Notes under the pieces: model-generated | What the model was told of the DNA's origin: nothing | The model's input: the letters and a program-made list of their open reading frames with translations, nothing else | Database searches by the model: none | Assembly (NCBI GenBank): GCA_900323505.1 | Contig: OOIN01000006.1 | Coordinates: forward strand, 992,001 to 1,056,000 | Reading direction: 5' to 3' | Origin: Ustilago trichophora | Lineage: Eukaryota > Basidiomycota > Ustilaginomycetes > Ustilaginales > Ustilaginaceae | Length of the DNA: 64,000 nt | Made by a program: the position numbers and the translations under genes | Part shown: piece by piece, positions 29,032 to 40,570 of the stretch | Layout of the letters: the number at the start of each line of letters is the position of its first letter | Numbering within the stretch: position 1 is the first letter of the stretch

Positions 29032-30507
29032 CTAGGGCGCAATCGAAGCCTCTGGAGCGCTCGACAATGTCCCAAGCCAGGCAAGGAAAGCAGCACATAC
29101 CTCGCCATCGGTTTTTTGCATACTCTCCAACTTTTCAAACGGCTTCCTGTCCAGATCGACCAACTTGGTCTCACCTTCAAATTTTCCCCCTTCTCCAATC
29201 GGAGTACGGGAGAATCGGATGAGCATGGAACAGTCTTTGAAACTGGCCGATACAAGGAACGCCTGCAGGGCGTCTTCCAGTTTCACTTCGGCGGTTGAGG
29301 ACGTTGTGAGGACCTGCTCGAGGATGAAGTAGAGCTGAGAGACGGGGAGGGCGGATGTGAGGGCGGCAGGGAGGGAGGCTGGGTCGGTGGTGGTGAGGAG
29401 TTGGCCGAGAGTGTGGGATTGGGTGTGGTGCAGCCAGAGTTGGGAGAGTCCTTCGACGTCCAATGGGTCAAGGGAAGCTTGGAGGTGGGAGAGACGGGTG
29501 AGAACGGTTGAAGCATCTTGCTCTCCTGCCGTGTTTGGTAGGGTCGGCTTGGACAATTCCGCGATGAGTTGAGTTGAAAGTGCCCTCAGCAACGCCTCTT
29601 CGTCTTCGCTAGATTGTGCGCCGAGAAACTGAGCAACATCATTGAGCGTAGTGGTGTCGTCAGGATCTACAACCGCGCCGTTCCAGAACAGCCTTAGGTT
29701 GTTCGTCTTTCCCTTGGTCTCCTTCCAATCCCTCCAGAGCGCCCTGATCGCCTTTACCTTTCGCTTCTCGATTGTGCTGTAAAGATCCAGAGGATCGTAG
29801 AGCTCTTCGAATTTCACCTTGGACATGTGTCCATCCTTGAGCACGCGATGCATGCGGTAGCGGGAGAACCTAGCCTTGACTTCCACATTTGGCGAGCTGG
29901 GTGGGATCGAGTCGAGTCGAGGTAAGAAGCCCCATTTCGGCTTGATCTCTACACACAGCACGCCTGTTTTAGAAGACGAGGCTGAGGGTGCAGTGACGTC
30001 CTCTACCGCGTAGATGCAGGAGAGCGATTCTGCGCGGATCCGGGCCGGGTGTGCACGACGTGAAGCTGGACGTTGCATTTCGATCCGTGCTGAGAGGATG
30101 TCGATGATGTGCCTGTCTCTCGGAGTCAGGATGGGGATTCTGATGCATTTGGGTAGGACGGAAGGGGAGCCGAGGAGCGGGACGATGATGTTGTTGGTGA
30201 ACTGCTCCGCTTCTTCCTCTTGGTCTTCGGGTTGCGCTTCGGAAGGGTGGCTCTTGGGGATGCGCAAGGCATACGTGCAGGTAGACGTTACAAAAGGGCT
30301 GTTGCCTCCAGATGGTACGAAGGAGAGAAGGACATTCTTTCCGCCTTCAGCGTGATACTTCCATTCGAAAGGGTCGATGTCCGAGATGGAGATCTGGGTC
30401 GATGGCTCGTCTTCGTACGGCGTGTGGTGGACGCGTGACTGCTGGGAGGACGAGACGGTCGACTTGAACGGTGTCTGATGGGTCGGTTGGAAGGGTGTCG
30501 GCGGCAT
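29032..30507 (-). CDS. IPK1: Inositol-pentakisphosphate 2-kinase (Ipk1)
   Basis: This uninterrupted frame of 491 residues has ATG at 30505-30507. The core contains the family signature [10 protein letters not shown] at about residues 188-197, preceded by SCIYAVEDV. An N-lobe segment reads [20 protein letters not shown]. Near the C-terminus [13 protein letters not shown] matches the conserved FKDCS(L/I)M-type motif. The enzyme transfers phosphate from ATP to the 2-position of inositol pentakisphosphate to make phytate (IP6), which in fungi supports mRNA export. The length suits fungal Ipk1. A 5S rRNA gene lies about 290 nt upstream on the same strand. Confidence 0.9.
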   Translation of the reverse strand: MPPTPFQPTHQTPFKSTVSSSQQSRVHHTPYEDEPSTQISISDIDPFEWKYHAEGGKNVLLSFVPSGGNSPFVTSTCTYALRIPKSHPSEAQPEDQEEEAEQFTNNIIVPLLGSPSVLPKCIRIPILTPRDRHIIDILSARIEMQRPASRRAHPARIRAESLSCIYAVEDVTAPSASSSKTGVLCVEIKPKWGFLPRLDSIPPSSPNVEVKARFSRYRMHRVLKDGHMSKVKFEELYDPLDLYSTIEKRKVKAIRALWRDWKETKGKTNNLRLFWNGAVVDPDDTTTLNDVAQFLGAQSSEDEEALLRALSTQLIAELSKPTLPNTAGEQDASTVLTRLSHLQASLDPLDVEGLSQLWLHHTQSHTLGQLLTTTDPASLPAALTSALPVSQLYFILEQVLTTSSTAEVKLEDALQAFLVSASFKDCSMLIRFSRTPIGEGGKFEGETKLVDLDRKPFEKLESMQKTDGEVCAAFLAWLGTLSSAPEASIAP

Positions 30508-30787
30508 CGTTGAAGGATATACTGCGGGGATTGGTGAAATGGTGCCAAAGGTGAGAGTATCGTGGGCAGCGTGTCAGTGTGGGAAGAGGACGATCTCATG
30601 ACTAGGAAGAAGAGAAGTGGACCCTGAACGTCGCACAGACCCTGACGATCTTACGTGGGCGCCGCCTGTTGAATCGGGCCGAATCTCAGATCCAACCACA
30701 AAATGCAATCCAAAGCCCTTAAGAAGAAAAAAGAAACGAAAGAAAAAATCAAAACGAGGCGATAAAATCACAGCGTAAATGAAAGGG

Positions 30788-30796
30788 AAAAAAAAA
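30788..30796 (-). terminator. RNA polymerase III terminator of the 5S rRNA gene
   Basis: On the minus strand a run of nine T residues follows the 5S 3' end within a few nucleotides, the normal Pol III stop. Confidence 0.8.
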
Positions 30797-30798
30797 GA

Positions 30799-30916
30799 AA
30801 CTGCAGCACCTAGGATTCCCGCGTGGTCCCCCACCGCAGTACTGACTAGGCGATACCTTGCTTAACTTCGCAGATCGGACGGGATGCGGTGCTTTCAAGG
30901 TTCTATGGCCGCAGAT
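30799..30916 (-). rRNA. 5S ribosomal RNA
   Basis: Read on the minus strand, 118 nt begin ATCTGCGGCCATAGAACC and end GGTGCTGCAGTT. The two ends pair as helix I (CUGCGGC with GCUGCAG). The internal segments GCATCCCGTCCGATCTGCGA, AAGTTAAGC and the GGTGGGGGACCACGCGGGAA loop region match eukaryotic 5S rRNA, as does the length. It is a single gene dispersed among protein genes, followed directly by a T-run terminator. The ends may be off by one or two nucleotides. Confidence 0.94.
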
Positions 30917-31884
30917 GTTTACCCTTTGTTCAAAGCAGAAAATATACATCACGCAATGCGATGCTTCAACCACTTTTGTGCAAACTCGACATGGCTTTAA
31001 GAGAGCCATATTGCCTCACTCTGCTGCCTTTCCACTTGACCGAGCCTAAACTGTATTCAGCATTACAAAGAACAAGAGGCGCTCAGGACGCGATGCGGCG
31101 AAAAGGAACAACGGCGAAAGGAGATTGTGGGCGAAAGGGCATGGGTCGAGGGTCTAGAAGCCGCCGGCAAGTCAAATGCAATTTTCCAGATTTTCACAGC
31201 TTGACAGCTGGGACTTGTGCGCGACCCGAGAAAATACAAAACACGACAACCCTTTCCCCTCACCTCCCGCGCCACAGCCCTCAACCCTGCATCCCCAAGA
31301 AGCGGTGTGTGTGGGCTAACGTACTGCTTGTACACAGCTTTGCTTTGCGCTACACAACGTGCGTTCCTCCAACACTCGAGCTACAGCTGTCGTAGAGCGA
31401 TTTCTGCTACTGCTTTGATAGCCACGAGACAAAGAGAAACAGAAGGGTGGATCCCCTTGACCCTCTTGCACTGCTTCGAGAACAACACAAGCGAGGGGGA
31501 TCTTGCTCCTACATACAATGAATGCTATGTTCGCCTGCCCTCTGTCCTTTGCCCTCTGTCCGCGCATCAAGAGATAACACTCCGAGTGGCCAAGACGTCG
31601 TTAGACCCTTGCTTTTCGGCCTTTCACTGTCCATCCTTGTTTCTGCCTCGCCCTTGTTCCATGTACCTAGGTGCCCCACTTCATTTCGCGGTGCGCGCCA
31701 CTGGAAGCGCTTGTGTTGGACTAACCTATCAACGTGTGTGTGCGTGCCTATGAACCTTCTGCTAGTGGATTGGGAAACATACTTAAGCGCACTCGACCCA
31801 CCTCTTCACCCTCTAGCTCGTCCCCCTCGTCTTTTGAACCGCTTACCCTGCTGCAACACCATCCGCTGACCCTAGTCTCGCAAG
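30917..31884. promoter_or_regulatory. Region between the 5S rRNA gene and the P-type ATPase gene
   Basis: This 968-nt stretch is upstream of both divergently transcribed genes. It is pyrimidine-rich near the ATPase start. No further gene was recognised. Confidence 0.4.
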
Positions 31885-34800
31885 ATGGCGCCTCTCTCCC
31901 GCTCTTCCAGCAGCGGATCATCGGAGCAGAAGGGTGATCTCGAGAAAGCCACCCACATCCCTTCCCCTGGCTCAAAAAAGCTCGGCCACTCCCTCAGCTT
32001 CGGCGCCAACCTTGCCACTGTACGACAAACTACCCGCTTTGATGAGTCTGCCAACCAACAGCGTCGACTCGATCGCACCCATTCCATCGCTGCTTCCCTC
32101 CGCGGACCCACTCGCATCGACCCCTCCGCCAAGGTCCCCGTCGAATTCCGCACCCTCTCCATCCAGCTTTCCCAAGGCGGACTCGCAGATGTCAAAGACA
32201 AGCGCGAAAAGGGCCAAAAGGCCGCCAAGGAACTCTCTGATCTCGACTGGCATCGCATCGATGTCAACGAGGTGCTGAATCGTACCGCTACCTCTGCCGA
32301 TGCCGGTCTCGACAGCGCTCAGGTGGAAAGGAGATTGAAGCAGTACGGTAACAACGTCATGTCCAAACCTCCAAAGAGGCTCTTTCGCAAGATCATCGGA
32401 TACATTTTTGGAGGCTTTGGTACACTGCTCGTCGGATGTTCCATCCTCGCCTTTATTGCTTGGAAGCCGCTCGGCGAGCCCAATCCGCAGACTTCCAACC
32501 TCGCCCTCGCAGTGGTTCTGCTGGTGGTCGTGGTGATCCAAGCCTTCTTCAACGCTTGGCAAGATTTCAGCACCTCGCGTATCATGGATTCGATCGCGGG
32601 CATGCTTCCCGACGCCGTCACCGCTATCCGCGATGGTTCGCATAGCAGCATCCAAGCACCCGATCTAGTGCAGGGTGACATTGTCGTCGTCTCGCTCGGT
32701 AACAAGATCGCTGCCGATCTCAGGTTGATCTCGTGCTCAGAGGCAAAGTTCGACCGCAGTGTCGTGACCGGTGAAGCCGAGGCCATCGCAGGAACCGTCG
32801 ATATGACCGATGAGAATTACCTCGAGACGCGTAACATTGCCCTTGCCGGTACCAGCTGCGTTTCCGGCTCAGCGATCGGTGTTGTTGTTGCCACCGGTGA
32901 CAATACCGTGTTCGGCCGTATTGCTGCCATGACCAACCGCCCCAAAGCTGGACTCACGACGCTCGAGCGAGAAGTACGACTCTTTGTCCTCACCATCGCA
33001 GCCATTGCCGTCTTCCTGGCCGTCGTTTGCGTCATCATATGGGCTGCTTATCTGCGTCCCAAGCACCCAAACTTTATCTCGGTCTCGCAACTCCTCGTCA
33101 ACATTGTTTCCATCATGGTCGCTTTTCTCCCCGAAGGCATGCCCGTGGCAGTGACACTGTCGCTGACCGTCATCGCCAAGAAGATGTCCAAGGCAAAGAT
33201 TCTCTGCAAACAGCTGTCAACGTGCGAGACGCTCGGTGCAGTCTCTGTGCTCTGCTCGGACAAGACCGGCACGCTCACTTCGAATTGCATGACAGTCACC
33301 AGCGTAGGTGTGCTCGGATTCGAGAGCACACCAACCGATGCCAGGGATCACGTCAACACGGGTGCACCCGTCGGACACGCTTTCGAACAGCTCCAGTTCG
33401 TAGGTGCCGTCTGCAACGCTGCCGTATTTGACGCTGCTACCATGTCACTACCCGTCACTGACAGAAAAGTCTATGGAGACGCGACAGACTCGGCGGTGCT
33501 CAAGTTGGCTGAACAGATTCGCAGCGTACAGGAGACCAACAAGCCATGGGACACAGAGTACAGGCTCAACTTCAATTCGAAGAACAAGTTTATGCTCCAG
33601 CTCGTTGGTCTTCGTGGAGAAGCACAGGAAGATGTGGTACTCGTCAGGAAGATCGTTGGTTCTGTCTTGTCGATCAAGGAAGCTTCCCACTTCAACGTTG
33701 CCGAGGACAAGATTTTGCTGGCAAAAGGAGGACCAGATGTATTGCTCAAGCGCGCTTCTTCGGCTTTGGATGCCTCTGGTGAAGTGGTACCGCTGACCGA
33801 CGTCGTCAAGGAATCGATCGTAGCGATGCAGTCGATGTGGTCGAGTCGCGGTCAACGAGTGCTGTTGCTCGCTCGCAAGATCATCCGTGCTGGAGAGTTG
33901 GACACCACAGTGCCGCTCGAAGACGCAGTTATGGCCGCCAACACCGATCTTACTGTTGTCGGCTTGGTGGGAATCGTTGATCCTCCTCGACCCGAGATCC
34001 CTTCCGTGGTCGCCACATGTCGCGGTGCCGGCATCCGATTCTTTATGGTCACTGGCGATTTCCAACTCACCGCCGAAGCCATCGCTCGTCAATGTGGCAT
34101 CATCACCTCTGAAAAGGTACTCCGTTACGACGACCTTCACTCTATCCAACTTCCCATCTACGACACGCACGCAGACAACGACGCCCGTCCGCAAAACGCG
34201 CTCTCCCTCTCCGGCCCAGACCTGATGAAGCTCGAAGTGGCTGATTGGGAGCAAATCTGCCGATTTGACGAAATTGTTTTTTCCCGAACTACCCCTGAAC
34301 AGAAGCTTAGGATCGTTCAGGAGTTTCAGGCGCGCGATCAGTGCGTGGGCATGACGGGAGATGGTGTCAACGACGCACCCAGTCTCAAGCAGGCCGATAT
34401 TGGAATTGCAATGGGCGGAGGAAGTGCGGTGGCGATGGAGGCGGCGGATATGGTGCTGTTGGAAAGCTTTTCGTCGATCGTCGATGCTTTGCTCTACGGT
34501 CGTTTGGTGTTTGTCAATCTCAAGAAGACGGTTGGTAAGTCTCGCAAGCATTCTGTTCAAACATCTCTAGCAGTAAGAATATAGTACTGACCAATGCGCA
34601 CCTCCATTCGATTTCTTGTCGTTCCAACAGGATACCTTCTTCCCGCGGGGTCCATCGCCGAACTTTGGGCCGTCTTGCTCAGCTTCTTTTTTGGTCTTCC
34701 TCAGATCCTGAGCAACCTGCAAATGATCTTCGTTTGCGTTGGTACCGATGCCATTTCTTCGCTCAGCCTGGTCCACGAGCAACCGGAAGCCGACCTGCTC

Positions 34801-35358
34801 AAGCGCAAACCTCGAAACGTCAAAACCGATCGTTTGGCCGACTGGAGGCTTCTCACTCACGCCTATCTCTTTGTGGGAATCCCCCTGACCGTCACCAGCG
34901 CCGCTATGGCTTTCTGGTATATGGAACGCCATGGAGTTCCTTTCTCCGACATGTGGCTGACCTACGGAGCGGGCAAAGTGCAGACGAACAACCCAGATCT
35001 GTTCAACGAGGTACTCAACGGAGCAAACGCCGTCTACTTTTTCAACTTGGTCATCCAGCAGTGGTTTAACCTGCTCGGATGGAGGACGCAGAAGAGGTCG
35101 ATATTCCAGCAGCCTCCCGTGGGCAAGAAGTCGACGCAGAATCTGTACCTTTTCCCCGCCATGGCATTGTCGTTGCTGGTGGCGGTCTTCCTCAGTTACA
35201 TTCCGGCTTTCCAAAAGGTGTTCTTGACGAGAGGTGTCTCGGTCGAGCACTACTTTTTGCCCATGGCATTCGGTATAGGCATGCTGCTGCTGGAAGAAGC
35301 AAGGAAATTTATTGTGCAGCGATGGCCTCGCTCGTTTGTTGCCAAGCTGGCTTGGTAG
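31885..35358 (+). CDS. Alkali-cation P-type ATPase (type II, Na+/K+-ATPase-like or ACU-like)
   Basis: Exons are 31885-34534 and 34631-35358 (1,125 residues). The 96-nt intron starts GTAAGT, and the split Gly codon gives KKTVG-YLLPAGS. The visible motifs are VTGEAEAI in the actuator, PEGMPVAVTLSLT in M4, CSDKTGTLTS with phosphorylated Asp459, a KGGPDVLLKR nucleotide-binding element, DPPRPEIPSVVATCRGAGIR, MVTGDFQLTAEAIARQCGII and MTGDGVNDAP. The DPPR-to-VTGD stretch most resembles type IIC Na+/K+ or H+/K+ ATPases. Smut fungi also encode ACU ATPases for high-affinity Na+ or K+ uptake, and this could be one. It is a plasma-membrane-type pump with about ten membrane segments and a long Ser-rich N-terminus. 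The ion and direction cannot be told from sequence. Confidence 0.93.
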
Positions 35359-38218
35359 ATTCTTCCCCTCTTCATAGAGACTCTCGATAGTTCATAAACC
35401 CGCTCACCCAATCTCGTCTCGTTTTCATGTCAGATACGCATAATCATGCTACGTAACGAACCACGTGGGTTTCCCAATCTAGATCCCTTTCACGTTTGCA
35501 ACACTCCGGGTCATTCTCCTCGACAATATGAGATAAAGAGATAGAGACAGTTCAGATGAGCAGACGAGCCACTGCTTGAGACGAACAATGTTTCGTGGCT
35601 ACGGGACGCTGCCAAAGGGGAGAGCGAGCGAAAGCATCGCGTGGAAGGTGGAAGGCGGGGCGTAGAGCGAAAGTCGAAATGTGGGCCGTGTTTCGGCAAA
35701 GCAGAGCCTGTCGCGCTCCTGAATGGCAAAAAGTTGAACAGAGAAGGGGGCGCAAATAAAAATCGCGATGGAACCGGACAGTGCAAGGCGCTGCTCTCCT
35801 GTCGCCTTGCTTTCTCCTCATTGACGCTGGTCTGTCCACCATAGAGCCTGGACGGAACGCTTTCAATCACCGCTGACTACGCCCTCCATCCTTCTCTCTT
35901 TTTCTTGTCTCAAGCCCTGAACGTGAGACTGATATTTGCCCCGCTTTGTACAGCTTCAGCCTGCGGTATGGATGCGGTGACTCAATAGCATTACCCTACA
36001 AGCTGCCGCCTGTCTTAGACACTGGCTGAGCCGACGAACGATGGAATGGTGTTGAGAAAGGTGCGCATGTGTTATGATGAGACAGGAGAAACGATGAGCA
36101 ATTTTGACAGATTGATCGCACGAGTTCACCATTCGATCGTCCTGAGAGAAAGGGCATCTGCACGCGTGAAAGCTTTGCATGGGAAAAGCGCTGCCTAACG
36201 GACAACCCGGCTCGGCTGTCTGCAACCAAACAAGGGATTGCTGTCCGCCAAGAGATCTTTGACAAGATTCAAGGGGCCAGCAGACAGACAAAGGGGTGAC
36301 CAAAGTGAGCAACAACGGGGAGCGAAATCTCACGCTGACGCTTTGACCGGCATGGCAAGCTGCAGTGCGGATGACCGGACGAACCGTCACACTGGTGTCT
36401 GGGTGGCTCGGAGTGACAGCACAAGATGGGAACAAGAATAGTGGCAAGTGGCGTATTGGCGGAGTGGAATGGAAACAAAAGAGAGCACAAAACGCAAGCT
36501 TGTATGCGCCAAGCTGTGAACTCCATGCATCTGACCGAGCAATGCGCTGTCGACACACACGCAAAGCGTTTTCTTTTTCCCGCTCGCCTCGGCCATTCCG
36601 ATTTCAATGCCCCGACTCGATCGATCGTGACCGCATTGTTTCCCACCACACGGCTCGTTGATCGGAGGCATGCGAATGTAAAACCATATGGTTCCTCATG
36701 CTTGCCAAGACGCTGGGTCGGAACGAGCATCGCTCAAGAACCAGCGAGCGAGCGAGCAACAGATGGAAAGGCGTGGTCTCAGTTCAGAGAAGCAGTTTGG
36801 CGTGTCGCGTATTTGAACTGACATCGGCAAAAGGGTGCAGGCGGCTAAGAAGAGCCCTTTCATTCATTTCTTCAAAATCAATTTTCGAATTCGACCCACA
36901 CTTGCCAAAAATTGGAGCGGCAGACGAGCTGTCGAAATTGCCAGCAGTGTGGGCTTCTTTGGCCTGTCGCGTGTGTCAGTTTGGCAGCTCAGAGTCGCTT
37001 TCTGAACTATTGAAGACCACGCGGAAGAGAAATGGCAGTGCGCATGTGCAGTGCTGCAGTCGAAATGCGCAATCTGCTTTTCGCTTGCTTGACAGCCGAA
37101 GCGCAGCCTCACAAGAGACCCTCACCGCTGGCACCCATGGGCTACTCACTGTACTGTACACTGGCATCGATCCGCTTGGCAGCCATCCCTTGTTTCCCTC
37201 CTCGGCGAACTTTGCCTTTCCTGATCTGCCCTTCCAATCCGCGCAGCGCAGTCACAATTGATTCCGAGAGAAGGAAAGAGGGTGATGATGTAGAACCTCT
37301 GTTTCCTGATTGCAGGCCAAGCAAGCTACTCGTTGAATCGCGTCGGCAGTGCTTCCGAGCAGATGCACCTCTTCGCCTTGGTTCACCAAAAGCGCATACT
37401 CGGCAGTACCGACAAAGGCAGCCAGCGTTCCGGTCTGCAGTCGATTCTTACGCTGCTGGATTGCCACATTGCCCGCAAGTCGCAAAAAAAGTGCGCTGTA
37501 ACGATCGCTCGACCATCACGATGAAATCACATACGCTACACCACACATAGCTTGAGCTTGCCATTCATCAGAGTCGGTACATCCGTACATTGAAAAAGGG
37601 AAGGCTGAGACAGGGCAGAAGCCGTGATGCGATCCATCAAAGAGCACAAAGGCAGATCTACTGTACCAGAGTTGGGGGAAATACATCTCGCAACCGGGCT
37701 TTGGCGAGTCAGGGCAGCTCAGTCGGGGCGTTTGCCGGTCGGTCTGAATAGGGTCCATCTGGTCTTTGGCAGACCGCCAAGAGGCGCAGCATGGATTCTT
37801 TCAAGCCTCCTCGCACTCGCTGTGCAGCACATTCCCCATTCCCTTTTTTTGCTTGATCGTTCCCCTTTTCCCTCTTCCTTCCCTTCCTCTTCCATCTCCT
37901 CATCCCTCTCCCCCCTCTTCGTGTGTATCTTGCGTTTCCTCGACCCGACAAGACGAGCTGGTTCTCGCTTTCTCCTTTTCTATCATCCTCATCGCATCTA
38001 TCTATCCACCCTCGCTGTAGCATATCCTCCATTGCCAACTTTTTCTCAATCTTGCGCTTCCGGTTGATCCAAAGCACAAGTATCTCCACTCATCTATCTG
38101 CTATCTGCATTCATCGTCATCTGTTTCGATCAAGCCGGCCTTGATCTTCCTCTCTTCATCTCTTTTCATCTAGCATCGCTTCAACCTTGCACCTCCAACC
38201 ACCAACAACATCATCACA
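35359..38218. other. Long intergenic region, no gene recognised
   Basis: About 2.9 kb lies between the ATPase and GH16 genes. Several open frames up to 187 codons exist on both strands, but their translations lack domains, low-complexity signatures of secreted proteins, or splice patterns I can support. The last 350 nt are pyrimidine-rich and form the GH16 promoter and leader. A short GCGA repeat occurs near 36743. Confidence 0.4.
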
Positions 38219-39727
38219 ATGAAGTACCTCTCTGCTCTCGCTCTGGCTTTCGCCGCCACCATCTCTGTCGCTTCGGCTGGTCCTGAGGCTATGGTCGCCA
38301 TTCCTCCCGGTCAGGGTCGCTCCAGCCGTGGTGTTCGTTCCGTCATCACTGGTCACAAGATTCGCTCCCACGTCCACCACTCGCGCAGGCAGCACCACGA
38401 CGACGACCTTGTCCACTTTGAGCGCAGGTTCGACAACGCCACCTTGAACGCTGACCACCAGGAGGTCGCCGCCGTCGCCGCCTCGCACAAGAAGCGCAAC
38501 ACTTGCACCCCAAAGACCGCCGCCAAGACCTCGGCCGCCTACCGTGTCAAAGGTGGTTCCAACTCGAACTCCAACTCGGGCTCCAGCTCCAACTCGGACT
38601 CGAATGGCTCCAGCTCTAGCTCCAGTTCTAGCTCGGGCTCGTCCAGCAGCTCCAACTCTGGCAACGGTTCCAACTCGAACTCGAACTCGCAGTCGTCTTC
38701 CTCGTCGTCGTCCAACTCGAATTCGGGCAACAGTGGCTCCTCGTCCAGCTCTTCGTCGTCTTCGTCCTCATCGTCTTCCGCTTCAACCTCCCAGTGGAAG
38801 CTCGTCAAGAACTACTCGGGCTCGTCCTTCTTCGATGAGATGGACTTTTTCACCAACGCCGACCCCACCCACGGCTCCATCACCTACGTAGGCAAGAGTC
38901 AGGCACAGAACCAGGGTCTCATCGGCACCAACAACGGCAAGGCCACCATGAAGATCACAGCCAACAACGGCTGGGCCCAGTCGGTTCGCGTCAACACCAA
39001 GGACTCTTTCACCACAGGTATCTTTGTCCTCGACGCCGAGCACATGCCCGTTGGCTGCGGTGTTTGGCCCGCCTGGTGGTCCACCCCTACCAACCCTGCT
39101 GGTGGCTGGCCCAACGGAGGTGAGATCGACATTATCGAAGGCGTCAACGACTACTCGTACAACACCTACTCGATCCACACCACCGGTGGCTGCTCTGTAC
39201 CTAGCAACCCCAAGATGTCGGGCAAGTTCACCCTTCAGGACAACCGTGCCTACAATTGCGCCTCGGACGCCACTGGCAACCAGGGCTGCGGTGTCACCTC
39301 GACCAAGGGCGGCGACTTTGGTGTCCAGTACAACAAGAACGGCGGTGGTGTCCACGTCATGTACTGGTCCGAGTCCGATGGTATCTCGACCTACTTTTTC
39401 CCCAAAGGTTCCGTGCCCAACGACATTTCCTCTGGCTCGCCCGACCCGTCCAACTGGGGCATGCCTATGGCTCACTGGCCTGCTAGCCAGTGCAACATTG
39501 GCAACTACTTTTACAACCACGTCGTCGTCTTCACCAACACTGTATGCGGTGACTGGGCCGGCTCGGGCTCGGTCTGGAACAACGCCATGAACGGTCAGTC
39601 GCAGTCGTGCCAGGCTATGACCGGTCAAGGCTCGTGCCAGGCCTACCTCAGCAGCAACCCAGACATGAGCGAGGCCTACTGGACCATCAACTCGCTCAAG
39701 ATCTACCAGACCTCGCGTCGATCTTGA
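38219..39727 (+). CDS. Secreted glycoside hydrolase family 16 glucanase with a Ser/Asn-rich linker
   Basis: This uninterrupted frame has 502 residues. A signal peptide (about 1-20, ending SVASA) leads into a His/basic-rich pro-region with dibasic sites (HSRRQ, FERRF, HKKRN). A Ser/Asn/Gly linker covers about 112-195. The GH16 domain fills about 200-495: the catalytic signature GGEIDIIEG places the nucleophile at Glu302, assisting Asp304 and the acid/base at Glu307. GVWPAWWSTP and a C-terminal YWTINSLKIYQ strand are also typical. The domain resembles fungal endo-1,3(4)-beta-glucanases acting on cell-wall glucan. The leader is strongly pyrimidine-rich and codon use looks like that of a highly expressed gene. 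Three dibasic sites in the pro-region suggest Kex2 processing (inference). Confidence 0.93.
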   Translation: MKYLSALALAFAATISVASAGPEAMVAIPPGQGRSSRGVRSVITGHKIRSHVHHSRRQHHDDDLVHFERRFDNATLNADHQEVAAVAASHKKRNTCTPKTAAKTSAAYRVKGGSNSNSNSGSSSNSDSNGSSSSSSSSSGSSSSSNSGNGSNSNSNSQSSSSSSSNSNSGNSGSSSSSSSSSSSSSSASTSQWKLVKNYSGSSFFDEMDFFTNADPTHGSITYVGKSQAQNQGLIGTNNGKATMKITANNGWAQSVRVNTKDSFTTGIFVLDAEHMPVGCGVWPAWWSTPTNPAGGWPNGGEIDIIEGVNDYSYNTYSIHTTGGCSVPSNPKMSGKFTLQDNRAYNCASDATGNQGCGVTSTKGGDFGVQYNKNGGGVHVMYWSESDGISTYFFPKGSVPNDISSGSPDPSNWGMPMAHWPASQCNIGNYFYNHVVVFTNTVCGDWAGSGSVWNNAMNGQSQSCQAMTGQGSCQAYLSSNPDMSEAYWTINSLKIYQTSRRS

Positions 39728-40570
39728 AAGAAAAGGAAGCATCCACCTTGTCTCCTTCTCTCTTCTTCTCGGGTGTGGTGACGATCCTGGCTGGTCTGGG
39801 ATTGCACCCTTTCTTATGGAATCGTTCAGCACGCATGTTTACACACACACTCTCCCTCTCCACTTCGCCATCCCACTAGGCTTGTAGGCCCGCTCCTGCC
39901 TTTTCTGCGCTGCACTTCTCGATGGAGTAAAGAGCAGGGAAGCAGGCTGGGGGGCGCTCTTGCCAAACCCGCACTTGTGCCTCGAATCTGCTCGTCGTCG
40001 AGGCTGGATCCTCTGACCGGACTTGAGGCCGTGCATCACCTCCCCTCATTTTGCAATTTGCATACCTTTGGGCAGTTTGCCTGCTCATCAACTCTTTCTT
40101 CATCTGCCTATGTCTGCTCTGTGCGATGAGTTAGCCTTTGACACTTTGAGATGTAGGATCGCTCTCCTGAACTAAGTAAACTCTTCCCCGAAGCTGGTGC
40201 TACAGTCTGTGAGTCATCGTTGTGTTGACAACGTCCCAGCTGCTTTCGAGGGGATCCAACACAATGGTCCTAGGATCGTCGTGCGTGACATGATTAAATT
40301 CCTAACGTCTGTCGTCCATACTTTTGTCCAAGTTACACTTCTTAGATCGTCGAGACGCTTGGTACCTTCCCTAAGCTCCAGGAGTGCTCAAGCAGGTTTC
40401 AGACAGCACCCTGTTGCCAAGCGTCGTCACGTTCAAGTATCTCGAGCAAAATGTTTCGCCGCGTTCCCATTCCGTACGCACTTTTGTCCGGCATCTCAAG
40501 CGGCACCGTTGTGATCCTGTCAAGATCTTTTGTCCAATGGAAGTATCTTGATATTTGTTCTATTGATAAT
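39728..40570. other. Convergent 3' intergenic region
   Basis: This 843-nt stretch lies between the GH16 stop and the dehydrogenase stop. No recognisable gene or repeat was found. Confidence 0.4.

Noticed and set aside
33448..34560. 370-codon minus-strand frame opposite the P-type ATPase
   Set aside because: It is antisense to the conserved catalytic motifs and has no recognisable domain of its own.
36698..37261. 187-codon plus-strand frame in the ATPase-GH16 gap
   Set aside because: No ordered motif, signal peptide or recognisable family; comparable chance frames overlap it on both strands.
38783..39832. 349-codon minus-strand frame opposite GH16
   Set aside because: The GC-rich third positions of GH16 create it; the Val/Gly-rich translation lacks motifs.
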